Shown here piece after piece: positions 1-7,985 of a stretch of DNA of 64,000 nucleotides. The notes beneath the pieces are model-generated. The model did no database searches. It was not told where the DNA came from and saw only the letters and a list, made by a program, of their open reading frames with translations. The stretch is taken from the NCBI RefSeq assembly GCF_025860405.1, contig NZ_CP063785.1, positions 4,526,001 to 4,590,000 on the forward strand. The letters are read 5' to 3'. Numbering within the stretch: position 1 is the stretch's first letter; each line of letters begins with the position of its first letter. Source of the stretch: Tolypothrix sp. PCC 7712. Lineage in GTDB: Bacteria; Cyanobacteriota; Cyanobacteriia; Cyanobacteriales; Nostocaceae. A program made the translations under genes and the position numbers.

Positions 1-219
1 CGAAAATCTAGGCGATAATGAAGTAAATATCAATTAATTTAGCTTCTGCCCAGTACAGCATGATGGAAAGAAAAATACCATACCCTACCTGGCAAACAAG
101 CTGGAGAGCAAACAGGGAACTCAGTTACAACATCCCAAAGCCTAAGCATAAAGTTTTTTGACTTTATAAATTCGCCAAAGGAGTTGGGCTGACTGGCACA
201 AAATGAATGGAGAGCCGAT

Positions 220-930
220 ATGGAAGTGATGAAGCGTATCCTGCGGGTGTTTCGCGCTAACCTTAATAGTTTAATCGGCAGTACGGAAGATCCAGAGAAG
301 GTTCTGGAACAAACCGTCTTAGAGATGCAAGAAAACTTGATGCAACTACGGCGAGGAGTAGCACAAGCGATCGCCATCCAAAAACGTACCGAACGACAAG
401 CTGCTGCGGCTGATTCTACAGCCGAAGAATGGTATCGTCGCGCGCAACTGGCTCTACAACAAGGTAACGAACCTCTCGCCAAAGAAGCTCTCACTAAACG
501 CCGAGTTTACCAAGAAACTGCCAAAACTCTTTCTGAACAAAGGTTAGAGCAAAATACTTTGGTGGATAAACTCAAACAGGATATGCGGACGCTGGAATTA
601 AAAATATCCGAAGCTAAAACCAAAAAGGATATGTTTATTGCCCGCGCCCGTTCTGCAGAAGCATCCGCCAAGCTGCAAGAAATGCTCAACGGAGTTTCCT
701 CAACCAGCAGTCTCAATGCATTTGAGCGTATGGAAGACAAAGTTTTGCAAATAGAAGCCCAATCAGAAGCTATAGCGCAACTGGGTGGCGACGATCTGCA
801 AAAGAAATTTGCTTCATTAGAATCTAGCAATGACATTGATGCTGAACTAGCAGCAATGAAAATGCAGGTTTTTGATGATGCAAATAACACACCATCACAA
901 CAACAGCTACCCAAAAATCAAGACTCTTGA
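220..930 (+). CDS. pspA: PspA/IM30 family membrane-remodelling protein (PspA-like paralogue)
   Basis: The 236-residue protein is almost entirely charged, helical and coiled-coil. It has the PspA/IM30 N-terminal signature (EDPEKVLEQTVLEMQENL, about residues 24-41) and the conserved central SEAKTKK stretch. Family members are bacterial ESCRT-III-like proteins that polymerise on and repair the plasma or thylakoid membrane. The C-terminus is short and lacks the extra helix of Vipp1, so this is the PspA-type member, while the next gene is the Vipp1 type. ATG 220 follows GGAGAG at a suitable distance. The two genes are parallel, 163 bp apart, and share long identical blocks, suggesting an old tandem duplication. 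The family assignment is firm; the PspA rather than Vipp1 role is inferred from the missing C-terminal extension. Confidence 0.93.
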   Translation: MEVMKRILRVFRANLNSLIGSTEDPEKVLEQTVLEMQENLMQLRRGVAQAIAIQKRTERQAAAADSTAEEWYRRAQLALQQGNEPLAKEALTKRRVYQETAKTLSEQRLEQNTLVDKLKQDMRTLELKISEAKTKKDMFIARARSAEASAKLQEMLNGVSSTSSLNAFERMEDKVLQIEAQSEAIAQLGGDDLQKKFASLESSNDIDAELAAMKMQVFDDANNTPSQQQLPKNQDS

Positions 931-1093
931 TCGTTGGGCAATTACTGAGGCGGGAGTATATCTTAACAATTAAGGGGTGTTGGGAGGTACTGTTCCAGAC
1001 CGGAAAGATTACATTGGAATAAGTAGCTATTAAACAGTAAAAAGCTTAACTGTCCAACAAATTGCGTAAACAACACAAGGAAAAAACAAAGTT

Positions 1094-1882
1094 ATGGGAT
1101 TATTTGATCGAATTAAGCGAGTAGTCAGTGCCAATCTCAACGACCTGGTAAATAAAGCAGAAGATCCGGAAAAAATGCTGGAACAAGCCATCCTGGAAAT
1201 GCAGGAAGACTTAGTACAGCTGCGTCAGGGTGTTGCCCAAGCGATCGCGGCACAAAAACGCACTGAGAAACAGTACAATGATGCCCAAAATGAAATTAAT
1301 AAGTGGCAACGCAATGCCCAACTAGCCCTACAAAAAGGTGATGAAAATCTAGCACGGCAAGCCCTAGAACGTAAAAAAACTTACACTGAAACTGGCACTG
1401 CGCTGAAAACTAGCTTAGATCAACAAAGTGGGCAAGTTGAAACCCTCAAGCGCAACCTCATCCAGCTAGAAAGCAAGATTTCTGAGGCTAAAACCAAGAA
1501 AGAAATGCTCAAAGCCCGGATTACCACCGCCAAAGCCCAAGAACAACTGCAAGGTATGGTGCGGGGTATGAATACCAGCAGTGCAATGGCGGCTTTTGAG
1601 CGCATGGAAGAAAAAGTCCTGATGCAAGAAGCTAGGGCGCAGTCAGCAGGAGAATTAGCTGGTGCTGATTTAGAAAGTCAATTTGCACAGTTGGAAGCTG
1701 GTAGTGATGTTGACGATGAATTAGCAGCCCTAAAAGCCCAAATGACCTTAGGCCCTGCTAGTTCAGCCAATCAACCCGCACTACCACCTCAAACACCCCA
1801 ACAACAAAGCACACAGCCGAAACCCAATGAAGTGGTGGATGCTGAGTTGGAGTCTTTACGCAAGCAATTGGATCAGATGTAA
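1094..1882 (+). CDS. vipp1: Vipp1/IM30 thylakoid membrane biogenesis protein
   Basis: This is a 262-residue PspA/IM30 protein starting MGLFDRIKRVVSANLNDL, the usual amphipathic helix alpha-0 that binds membranes. The coiled-coil core carries EDPEKMLEQAILEMQEDL near residue 24. Unlike the upstream paralogue it has a Pro/Gln-rich linker (about residues 218-245) leading to a C-terminal helix ending ELESLRKQLDQM, the extension that distinguishes Vipp1 from PspA. In cyanobacteria Vipp1 forms rings and rods needed for thylakoid formation and membrane repair. The start is preceded by a weak AAGGA. The gene ends just before a heptamer-repeat cluster. Start and family are well supported; function is by family knowledge. 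Confidence 0.95.
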   Translation: MGLFDRIKRVVSANLNDLVNKAEDPEKMLEQAILEMQEDLVQLRQGVAQAIAAQKRTEKQYNDAQNEINKWQRNAQLALQKGDENLARQALERKKTYTETGTALKTSLDQQSGQVETLKRNLIQLESKISEAKTKKEMLKARITTAKAQEQLQGMVRGMNTSSAMAAFERMEEKVLMQEARAQSAGELAGADLESQFAQLEAGSDVDDELAALKAQMTLGPASSANQPALPPQTPQQQSTQPKPNEVVDAELESLRKQLDQM

Positions 1883-1935
1883 TATCTTCACCAAACTGAT
1901 GAAAGCTCATCCCACGCCCTTTGGTTGTGGGATTT

Positions 1936-2099
1936 TGTATCTGGGGGGACTGGGGATTGGGGATTGGGGATTGGGGATTGGGGGAAAGGGGAAAAGGGAA
2001 AAGGGAAAAGGAAAAAAAAGGGAAATTATTATTACCCATTACCCATTACCCATTACCCATTCCCAATGCCCAATGCCCCATGCCCCATTCCCAATATGT
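1936..2099. repeat. Composite heptamer repeat cluster (STRR type)
   Basis: Runs of GGGGATT are followed by GGGAAAA units, a TTATTATT bridge, ACCCATT units, then CCCAATG-like units. The same modules in similar order recur elsewhere in the window (19.6, 39.2, 46.8 and 59.4 kb). It lies between vipp1 and the thioredoxin gene. Several frames stay open through the repeats, but nothing suggests coding. Confidence 0.9.
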
Positions 2100-2163
2100 C
2101 CTCAGTTTGGGATAGAGTATTTTGTGTGCCCATTTTGATAGATGCCACCTCATGGAGACTGCA

Positions 2164-2499
2164 ATGAGTAAGGGTGTAATCACCGTAACTGATGCTGAGT
2201 TTGAAACCGAAGTCTTAACAACCGATCTGCCAGTGTTGGTTTACTTTTGGGCTTCTTGGTGCGGGCCTTGTCGGCTCATGTCACCATTAATTAACTTAGC
2301 TGCTACTAAATACAGCGATCGCCTAAAAGTTGTCAAAATGGAAATTGACCCCAACCCACTTACTGTAAAGCAGTATCAGGTAGAAGGCGTACCAGCCTTA
2401 AGACTCATTAAAGACAACGCACTTTTGGCATCCTCTGAGGGTGTCATTGGTAAAGACAAATTACTCAGCTTTTTAGATGAACATTTAAATAGTAATTAG
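2164..2499 (+). CDS. Thioredoxin-like protein with CGPC active site
   Basis: The 111-residue single-domain thioredoxin fold carries WASWCGPCRLM near residues 29-39 and a cis-Pro motif, GVPALRL, near residues 77-83. Both redox cysteines are present, so it should reduce or oxidise protein dithiols in the cytoplasm. An in-frame ATG at 2152 exists, but ATG 2164 is preceded by GGAG at the right spacing and gives the usual thioredoxin length. Residues around the active site are somewhat divergent (DPNPLTVKQYQVEGV instead of the usual D-NP-A-Y-I), as in minor cyanobacterial thioredoxins. It stands alone between a repeat cluster and a short doubtful ORF. The specific target is unknown. Confidence 0.9.
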   Translation: MSKGVITVTDAEFETEVLTTDLPVLVYFWASWCGPCRLMSPLINLAATKYSDRLKVVKMEIDPNPLTVKQYQVEGVPALRLIKDNALLASSEGVIGKDKLLSFLDEHLNSN

Positions 2500-2517
2500 T
2501 GAAGGTAAGGCTGAAGC

Positions 2518-2700
2518 ATGAAGGATAAAATTACCCTACTTATCAATAGTGTATTTTTTCGCCTACGGCGGCTGGTAATAATTCTCTCTTCATTCTTCAT
2601 CCTTTATCCCTCCTACTGTCAACAGTCTCAAGTACAAATAAATGACAAGCCCTTTACGGCGGGTGTAAGGGTATTGGGTGCAAAGTATATGCCAGTCTGA
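2518..2700 (+). CDS. Doubtful small ORF after thioredoxin gene
   Basis: This 60-codon ORF starts 18 bp after the thioredoxin stop. Its one hydrophobic stretch (LVIILSSFFILYP, about residues 19-31) could be a membrane segment or signal peptide. An AAGG lies upstream of the ATG. The product resembles no family I recognise, and the C-terminal half has no clear features. It may be a chance ORF in an AT-rich spacer. Confidence 0.22.
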   Translation: MKDKITLLINSVFFRLRRLVIILSSFFILYPSYCQQSQVQINDKPFTAGVRVLGAKYMPV

Positions 2701-3061
2701 TGTAAGACTGCAACGGATAGATTTTCTACTCGAAATTGGGTTTAAAGAAAAAATCACAGGGTAAGAGTTAAAGATGTTTTCTTTACCTCTTTCCTCTTGT
2801 CATTTTCTCTTTTATCAACAATTATTGAGTCGGAAGTTAACAGCATCCTTGTTTGAGCCAATCAATTTTATTGAGCGGACTCATCTATACCAAGCCTGAC
2901 ATCAAGTTTCCAAAATTCAGTAACAGATTCAAACTCGGAAACCCATGAGAAATCTGGCTTTCTTAAATTTTGAATTGTGAATTTGGAATTGGTTTTACAC
3001 CGCCATTGTTTGACCTTTATTTTCTTTGTTTTGAATTTTGAATTACCCTTAGGGGTTGATT
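2701..3061. other. Intergenic, no gene seen
   Basis: AT-rich spacer. Just before the next gene it contains short TTTTGAATT-type repeats, common upstream of genes in such genomes. No convincing promoter, RNA or ORF was found. Confidence 0.6.
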
Positions 3062-4258
3062 ATGATTGAATTTGCAAAGCGTTTACAACCCCTGCAATCT
3101 AATGTGTTTGCAGATATGGATAAAGCCAAGGCGATCGCTTTGGCTGCTGGGAGAGAGATTATTGACCTGTCGCTAGGTTCTTCGGATTTACCAACGGAAG
3201 CTCATGTAATTGAAGCGATCGCGCGATCGCTTCACGACCCGAGTACACATGGTTATTTGCTGTTCCATGCTACTCAAGGCTTTCGTCAAGCGGCTGCTAG
3301 TTGGTACGAAAAAAAATTTGGGATTAAGGTCGATCCGGAAACTGAGGTATTACCTTTAATCGGTTCTCAGGAAGGTACAGCACATTTACCTCTAGCATTG
3401 CTCAATCCTGGCGATTTTGCCTTGCTGCTTGACCCTGGTTACCCTTCCCACGCTGGAGGTGTATATTTAGCTAGCGGTCAAATCTATCCAATGCCATTAC
3501 GGGCAGAAAATGGTTTTTTACCAGTATTGAGCGATATTCCGGCTGCTGTCTTAGCACAGTCGCGGATGATGGTTTTAAGTTATCCCCACAATCCCACAGC
3601 TGCGATCGCGCCGCTATCTTTCTTTAAAGAAGCAGTAGCTTTTTGTCAGCAACATAATATCGTCCTGGTTCACGATTTCCCCTATGTAGATTTGGTGTTT
3701 GAGGGGACAGGGGATCAGGGACTGGGAGCAAATTCGGCTTTAGTGCCCTCAATTTTGCAAGCAGACCCCGATAAAAGCATTTCCATTGAATTTTTCACCC
3801 TGTCTAAGTCTTACAATATGGGTGGCTTTAGAATTGGCTATGCAATTGGTAATGCTGAATTAATTCGCGCTTTACGCCAAGTTAAAGCAGCCGTCGATTT
3901 TAATCAATATCGTGGGATTTTGAATGGCGCGATCGCCGCTTTGACTGGCCCACAAGCGGGAGTGGAAAAAGCTGTTGAGACTTTCCGCAAACGTCGTGAT
4001 GCTTTTATTAATGCCTTACATCGCATTGATTGGCACGTTCCTACCCCCAAGGCCACAATGTATATTTGGGCAAAGCTACCTCCTACTTGGAGCCAAAATT
4101 CTCGGGAATTTTGTACTCAACTAGTCGAAAAAACTGGTGTAGCAGCTTCTCCTGGTACTGGCTTTGGTAAATCTGGTGAAGGATATGTGCGCTTTGCTTT
4201 GGTGCATGAGCCACCTTTATTAGAAACTGCTGTTGAGAGAATTGCTGAGTTTCTGTAG
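3062..4258 (+). CDS. PLP-dependent aminotransferase, class I/II (LL-DAP/aspartate aminotransferase-like)
   Basis: The product of 398 residues is a fold-type I aminotransferase. Visible landmarks are the substrate-loop region IDLSLGSSDLPT near the N-terminus, SYPHNPTAA with the PLP-contacting Asn near residue 176, HDFPYVDLVF with the Asp that binds the pyridine nitrogen, and the Schiff-base lysine in TLSKSYNMGGFRIGY. Family members of this type are annotated as LL-diaminopimelate, aspartate or succinyl-DAP aminotransferases; the substrate cannot be chosen from sequence alone. ATG 3062 is preceded by AGGGG six bases upstream and is preferred to the in-frame TTG at 3056. A strong terminator follows, so it is probably monocistronic. 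Confidence 0.9.
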   Translation: MIEFAKRLQPLQSNVFADMDKAKAIALAAGREIIDLSLGSSDLPTEAHVIEAIARSLHDPSTHGYLLFHATQGFRQAAASWYEKKFGIKVDPETEVLPLIGSQEGTAHLPLALLNPGDFALLLDPGYPSHAGGVYLASGQIYPMPLRAENGFLPVLSDIPAAVLAQSRMMVLSYPHNPTAAIAPLSFFKEAVAFCQQHNIVLVHDFPYVDLVFEGTGDQGLGANSALVPSILQADPDKSISIEFFTLSKSYNMGGFRIGYAIGNAELIRALRQVKAAVDFNQYRGILNGAIAALTGPQAGVEKAVETFRKRRDAFINALHRIDWHVPTPKATMYIWAKLPPTWSQNSREFCTQLVEKTGVAASPGTGFGKSGEGYVRFALVHEPPLLETAVERIAEFL

Positions 4259-4300
4259 GGTTGATTGTGAGCTTTGGCTGCTTTGACAAATATTTATAGC

Positions 4301-4340
4301 ATATGAGGGTGCATTACATAGATTGAATGCACCCTCATAT
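4301..4340 (+). terminator. Rho-independent terminator after aminotransferase gene
   Basis: A perfect 15-bp stem (ATATGAGGGTGCATT with its reverse complement at 4326-4340) and a 10-nt loop are followed directly by TTTT. It lies 42 bp after the aminotransferase stop. Confidence 0.85.
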
Positions 4341-4981
4341 TTTTGACAAAATTGCTCAGTATTTTGTTGAGTTAAAGTTGTGTATTTGCTCTTATTTGAG
4401 CGCTTTTTTGGGCATAAAAATACAATCTATCTTGTCCAAACTCGTATATGGAGATAAATTGCCCATTCTTCATAACTAACGAAGATAATTTGATTCCAAT
4501 TATTTAATACCACAATTATAACTATAAAGAGTTTAAAAAAATATTAACTTTTTGTGGAAGTGAGACTATTAAGATAATATTATGAAATACAGATAAACAA
4601 AAACTAAATTCGATTTATTAAAATTTTGACTGATTTACATTCAGCAAATTTATCATTTGACTGACATTTTCCCTAGACTTTGGCTAGATTCTGATTCCCT
4701 ATCTTGTGCAATAATTGATGTCCGAATTTGAAATTTTTGATTTTCCCAAATAGGAAAATTAAAAATTTTCATAAATACATTTTCAACTCAAAAAGAGCTA
4801 AAAATGACAATAGGTTGCGGAAAATTATGAGCATGAGCAACTTCAGTTCTAATTCCGTGAACATCTGGGTTTCATTATTTAGTGATTTAGCTGTAAAGCG
4901 CGTAAATAGTCAAGGAGAGGCTCTCAGATTTCAATTGATCATGCCAATTTGATGGAAATTAATATCAGATTATAGCGAACA
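4341..4981. other. Intergenic, AT-rich, no gene seen
   Basis: Very AT-rich. A 74-codon ORF at 4728-4952 has no ribosome binding site, skewed Lys/Asn/Ile composition and no recognisable family, so I do not call it. The region presumably carries the promoter of the response regulator. Confidence 0.6.
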
Positions 4982-5395
4982 ATGACGGCACAATTAATAT
5001 CTCTTAATGAGCGATTAAAGTCTCAAGCAATCAAACGAATTCTATTAATTGAAGATAATGATGTTAATAGAATGTTGCTCAGTGACTATCTCAGCCACTT
5101 TGGCTACGATGTCCAAAGTCTTTCATTAGGCTCTGCTTTATTTACCACTGTCGAAAAATTTCAGCCAGAGTTAATATTACTGGATTTAAAATTACCAGAT
5201 ATTGATGGCTATTCATTGTTAGCCCAAATCAAGCAAAAACCAGAGTTTGCCAAAATCCCAATAATTGTAGTTTCAGCTTTTGCTTTTGAAATCGATCAGC
5301 AACGAGCCATAAATTTAGGAGCTTGGCGTTACTTTGTAAAACCCATCAATCTCAAAGCTTTAATGATGACAATCCAAGAAAAACTAGCTTGTTAA
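4982..5395 (+). CDS. Single-domain response regulator (REC, CheY-like)
   Basis: A 137-residue protein made of one receiver domain after a 17-residue lead. The acidic pocket (IEDND, about residues 23-27), the phospho-acceptor Asp in LLDLKLPDIDGY, the Ser in VVSAFA that replaces the usual Thr, and the Lys in FVKPIN are all present, so it should be phosphorylated by a histidine kinase. There is no output domain, so it probably acts by protein contact or in a phosphorelay. The nearby kinases are several kb away and no partner is evident. No Shine-Dalgarno is visible before the ATG. Confidence 0.93.
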   Translation: MTAQLISLNERLKSQAIKRILLIEDNDVNRMLLSDYLSHFGYDVQSLSLGSALFTTVEKFQPELILLDLKLPDIDGYSLLAQIKQKPEFAKIPIIVVSAFAFEIDQQRAINLGAWRYFVKPINLKALMMTIQEKLAC

Positions 5396-5532
5396 GCTAT
5401 ATCAGCTAAAGTGTGAGAGAAAAATCCTGCGGTCTAAATGGTAGTTGCGTGTGTAGTTAATCTTGGCGGGATAGCAGGTGAAGGAAACAACACAAAAAAT
5501 TAATATTCTTTAAAATAGAAATAGGTGGATTT

Positions 5533-5559
5533 ATGAAATTACCTAGATCTGTTTCGTGA
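5533..5559 (+). other. Possible 8-codon leader ORF coupled to uvrC
   Basis: AGGTGG (5523-5528) precedes ATG 5533. This opens an eight-codon frame (MKLPRSVS) whose TGA (5557-5559) overlaps the uvrC GTG (5556-5558) as GTGA. The uvrC GTG has no Shine-Dalgarno of its own, so re-initiation is plausible but unproven. Confidence 0.35.
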
Positions 5560-7424
5560 CAAAATCTTCTCCCACACTAGTTAAAGATCCAGAACGCCTA
5601 GAAAGTCGTCTAGCTGAAATTCCACCCGAACCAGGTGTTTATTTTATGCGGGACGAAAGCGATCGCATTATCTATATAGGCAAATCGCGGAAATTGCGAT
5701 CGCGTGTCCGTTCTTATTTCCGCGATGGTTACAATAAAAGCGATCGCATTGCCACAATGGTTAAACAGGTGGCAGAAATTGAATTTATCGTTACCGATAC
5801 CGAAGCAGAAGCTTTGGCGCTGGAAGCTAACTTGATTAAGCAGCACCAGCCATATTTTAATGTGCTGCTCAAGGATGATAAAAAATATCCTTATGTTTGC
5901 ATCACTTGGTCAGAAGACTATCCCCGGATTTTTATTACTCGTAAGCGTCAACTAGGGAAAGAAAGAGATAAATTTTACGGGCCATATACAGATGCAGGTT
6001 TATTGCGCGAAATCTTACGCATTTCTAAGCGCATCTTTGCCTTGCGCCAACGACCTCAACCATTATTTAAAGACCGTCCTTGCTTGAATTATGATTTGGG
6101 ACGCTGTCCTGGTGTGTGTCAGCAGCTGATTTCCCCAGAAGAATACCGGAAAACTGTACAAAAAGTAGCGATGGTATTTCAGGGAAGAACTCAGGAACTG
6201 ATTGATATCCTGAAGCAGCAAATGGAGAAAGCCGCAGAAGCGTTGAACTTTGAAGCAGCAGCGCGGATTCGCGATCAAATAGCTGGGTTAAAGTCACTGA
6301 CGGCGGATCAAAAAGTTTCTTTACCAGATGATACAGTTTCACGGGATGCGATCGCCTTGGCAGCGGATGACCAACATGCTTGTATTCAATTATTCCAAAT
6401 TCGTGCAGGGCAATTAGTCGGACGCTTAGGATTTGTGGCGAATGCACAAGCGGAATTTGGTGCTATTTTACAACGCGTGTTAGAAGAACATTACCAAACT
6501 GCTGACTCGGTGGAAATTCCCGCAGAAATTTTAGTCCAGCATGAGTTACCAGATAGTGAGATATTGGCAGATATTTTAACTGGGAAAAAAGGGAGAAAAG
6601 TGACAATTCTTGCACCCCAGCGCCAAACCAAGGCAGAATTAATCGAAATGGTCGAGCGTAATGCCCAATATGAATTGCAAAGAATGCAAAAATTGGGCGA
6701 TCGCAATCAGCAAGCAATGCAAGATTTAGCTGCAATTGTTGATTTACCAGACTTACCCCACCGCATCGAAGGTTATGATATCTCCCACATTCAAGGGTCG
6801 AATGCAGTAGCTTCCCAAGTAGTATTTATTGATGGGTTACCCGCCAAGCAGCATTATCGTCACTACAAAATTAAAAATCCCACAGTCACCGTCGGACATT
6901 CAGATGATTTCGCCAGTCTTGCAGAGGTCATCCAGCGTCGCTTTCGCAAGTATATTGAAGATCCACAATTAACCCGTGCGGGTAATCCTGACTGGCCAGA
7001 TTTAGTGATGATTGATGGCGGTAAAGGTCAATTATCATCCGTTGTCGCCATTTTGCAAGAGATGAATTTATTAGAAGACTTGCGGGTTGTCAGTTTAGCG
7101 AAACGGCGAGAAGAGATTTTTCTCCCAGGAGAATCCCAACCTTTAGAAACCGATGCAGAACAACCAGGAGTACAATTATTGCGACGCTTAAGAGATGAAG
7201 CCCATCGCTTTGCTGTCAGTTTCCATCGCCAACAGCGTAGTGATAAATTAAAGCGATCGCGCCTAGATGAAATACCCGGTTTGGGACACCATCGCCAAAA
7301 GCTGCTATTGGGACATTTTCGTTCTGTTGACTATATTCGCCAAGCCACACCCGCACAACTAGCAGAAGTATCAGGTATTGGGCCGCGTTTAGCCCAAGAA
7401 ATCTACGATTATTTTCATCCCTAA
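5556..7424 (+). CDS. uvrC: UvrABC excinuclease subunit C
   Basis: The 622-residue full-length UvrC makes the dual incisions around bulky DNA lesions after UvrA/UvrB loading. It has the N-terminal GIY-YIG nuclease (EPGVYFMRDESDRIIYIGKS, about residues 24-43), a central UVR motif (LNFEAAARIRDQIAGL, about 231-246) that contacts UvrB, the C-terminal RNase H-like 5' incision domain (GYDISHIQG and MIDGGKGQL), and a terminal (HhH)2 DNA-binding region (EIPGLG and VSGIGPRLA). It starts at GTG 5556. The in-frame sequence upstream gives no better start, and the GTG overlaps a possible short leader ORF. It appears to be monocistronic. Confidence 0.97.
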   Translation: MTKSSPTLVKDPERLESRLAEIPPEPGVYFMRDESDRIIYIGKSRKLRSRVRSYFRDGYNKSDRIATMVKQVAEIEFIVTDTEAEALALEANLIKQHQPYFNVLLKDDKKYPYVCITWSEDYPRIFITRKRQLGKERDKFYGPYTDAGLLREILRISKRIFALRQRPQPLFKDRPCLNYDLGRCPGVCQQLISPEEYRKTVQKVAMVFQGRTQELIDILKQQMEKAAEALNFEAAARIRDQIAGLKSLTADQKVSLPDDTVSRDAIALAADDQHACIQLFQIRAGQLVGRLGFVANAQAEFGAILQRVLEEHYQTADSVEIPAEILVQHELPDSEILADILTGKKGRKVTILAPQRQTKAELIEMVERNAQYELQRMQKLGDRNQQAMQDLAAIVDLPDLPHRIEGYDISHIQGSNAVASQVVFIDGLPAKQHYRHYKIKNPTVTVGHSDDFASLAEVIQRRFRKYIEDPQLTRAGNPDWPDLVMIDGGKGQLSSVVAILQEMNLLEDLRVVSLAKRREEIFLPGESQPLETDAEQPGVQLLRRLRDEAHRFAVSFHRQQRSDKLKRSRLDEIPGLGHHRQKLLLGHFRSVDYIRQATPAQLAEVSGIGPRLAQEIYDYFHP

Positions 7425-7442
7425 GATATAAGCACTTCTTAG

Positions 7443-7743
7443 TACCAATTCAAATAATGTTTGCGACACATCAATATATTCTAGAGGGCACGGCGTGCCC
7501 AGTGGTGTCAACTTAACGTGAAACCCACTCTTGTGCAAGGTTTTGCCCTCTCCCCCAGCCCCTCTCCCACGGGGAGAAGGGAGCCAGAGATTTAGTTCCC
7601 CTTCTCCTGCGGGAGAAGGGGTTAGGGGATGAGGGCGCGAGGTATTTGTACAACGCCCACCCTATATCGCTTTTAGCTTAAGTTGACACCAATGCGCCGT
7701 GCCTTGCCCCTACAATCTGTTGCATTCTTTGTTCAAATTGGTA
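7443..7743 (+). repeat. Nested MITE-like element, copy A
   Basis: The 301-bp element has outer ends TACCAATTCAAA and TTCAAATTGGTA. Inside it is a 187-bp unit (7504-7690) bounded by a perfect 13-bp inverted repeat, GGTGTCAACTTAA and its complement. The unit is rich in self-complementary CCCCTTCTCC / GGAGAAGGGG runs and has no coding potential. A second, inverted copy lies at 32476-32778. Confidence 0.85.
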
Positions 7744-7762
7744 TTACTCAACAAAAAAAACC

Positions 7763-7850
7763 GAACAATAATTTTGGAGGGGGTTTGGGGGACGCAACCG
7801 TCACCCAATCGGGGGTTTGGGGGAGAATCCCCCAATTCTTCTGGCTTCTT
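7763..7850 (+). repeat. 88-bp dispersed repeat, copy 1
   Basis: This block is identical base for base to 14409-14496. It contains complementary runs (GGGGGATTCTCCCCC-like) that could fold back. Non-coding. Confidence 0.9.
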
Positions 7851-7860
7851 TAATTAGTGA

Positions 7861-7922
7861 TACCAAATCAAAAAATGTCTGCGACGCATCAATATATTCC
7901 AAAGGGCGCGGTACGCCGTGCA
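7861..7922 (+). repeat. Fragment of MITE outer end
   Basis: Starts TACCAAATCAAA and follows the left end of the 7443 element for about 60 bp (ATGTCTGCGACGCATCAATA), then diverges just before the tnpB element. The rest of the MITE is missing here. Confidence 0.65.
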
Positions 7923-7945
7923 CTCAGCGCTTCCGCAGACCGAAA

Positions 7946-7985
7946 TTGACATACTCCCCAGCCTGAAGGCATGGGGATTCTAGCT
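7946..7985 (-). ncRNA. Right-end hairpin, presumed 3' scaffold of the TnpB omega RNA
   Basis: The stem AATCCCC / GGGGAG lies immediately after the tnpB stop. In characterised IS605-type elements the guide (omega/reRNA) scaffold comes from this position and extends into the 3' end of tnpB. The 5' boundary cannot be seen, and the RNA role is inferred from family knowledge. Confidence 0.45.

Noticed and set aside
39..494. Minus-strand 151-codon frame opposite pspA
   Set aside because: It lies antisense to a well-supported gene and is Ser/Cys/Arg-rich, as expected for an antisense shadow.
4728..4952. 74-codon ORF before the response regulator
   Set aside because: AT-driven composition, no ribosome binding site, no recognisable motif.
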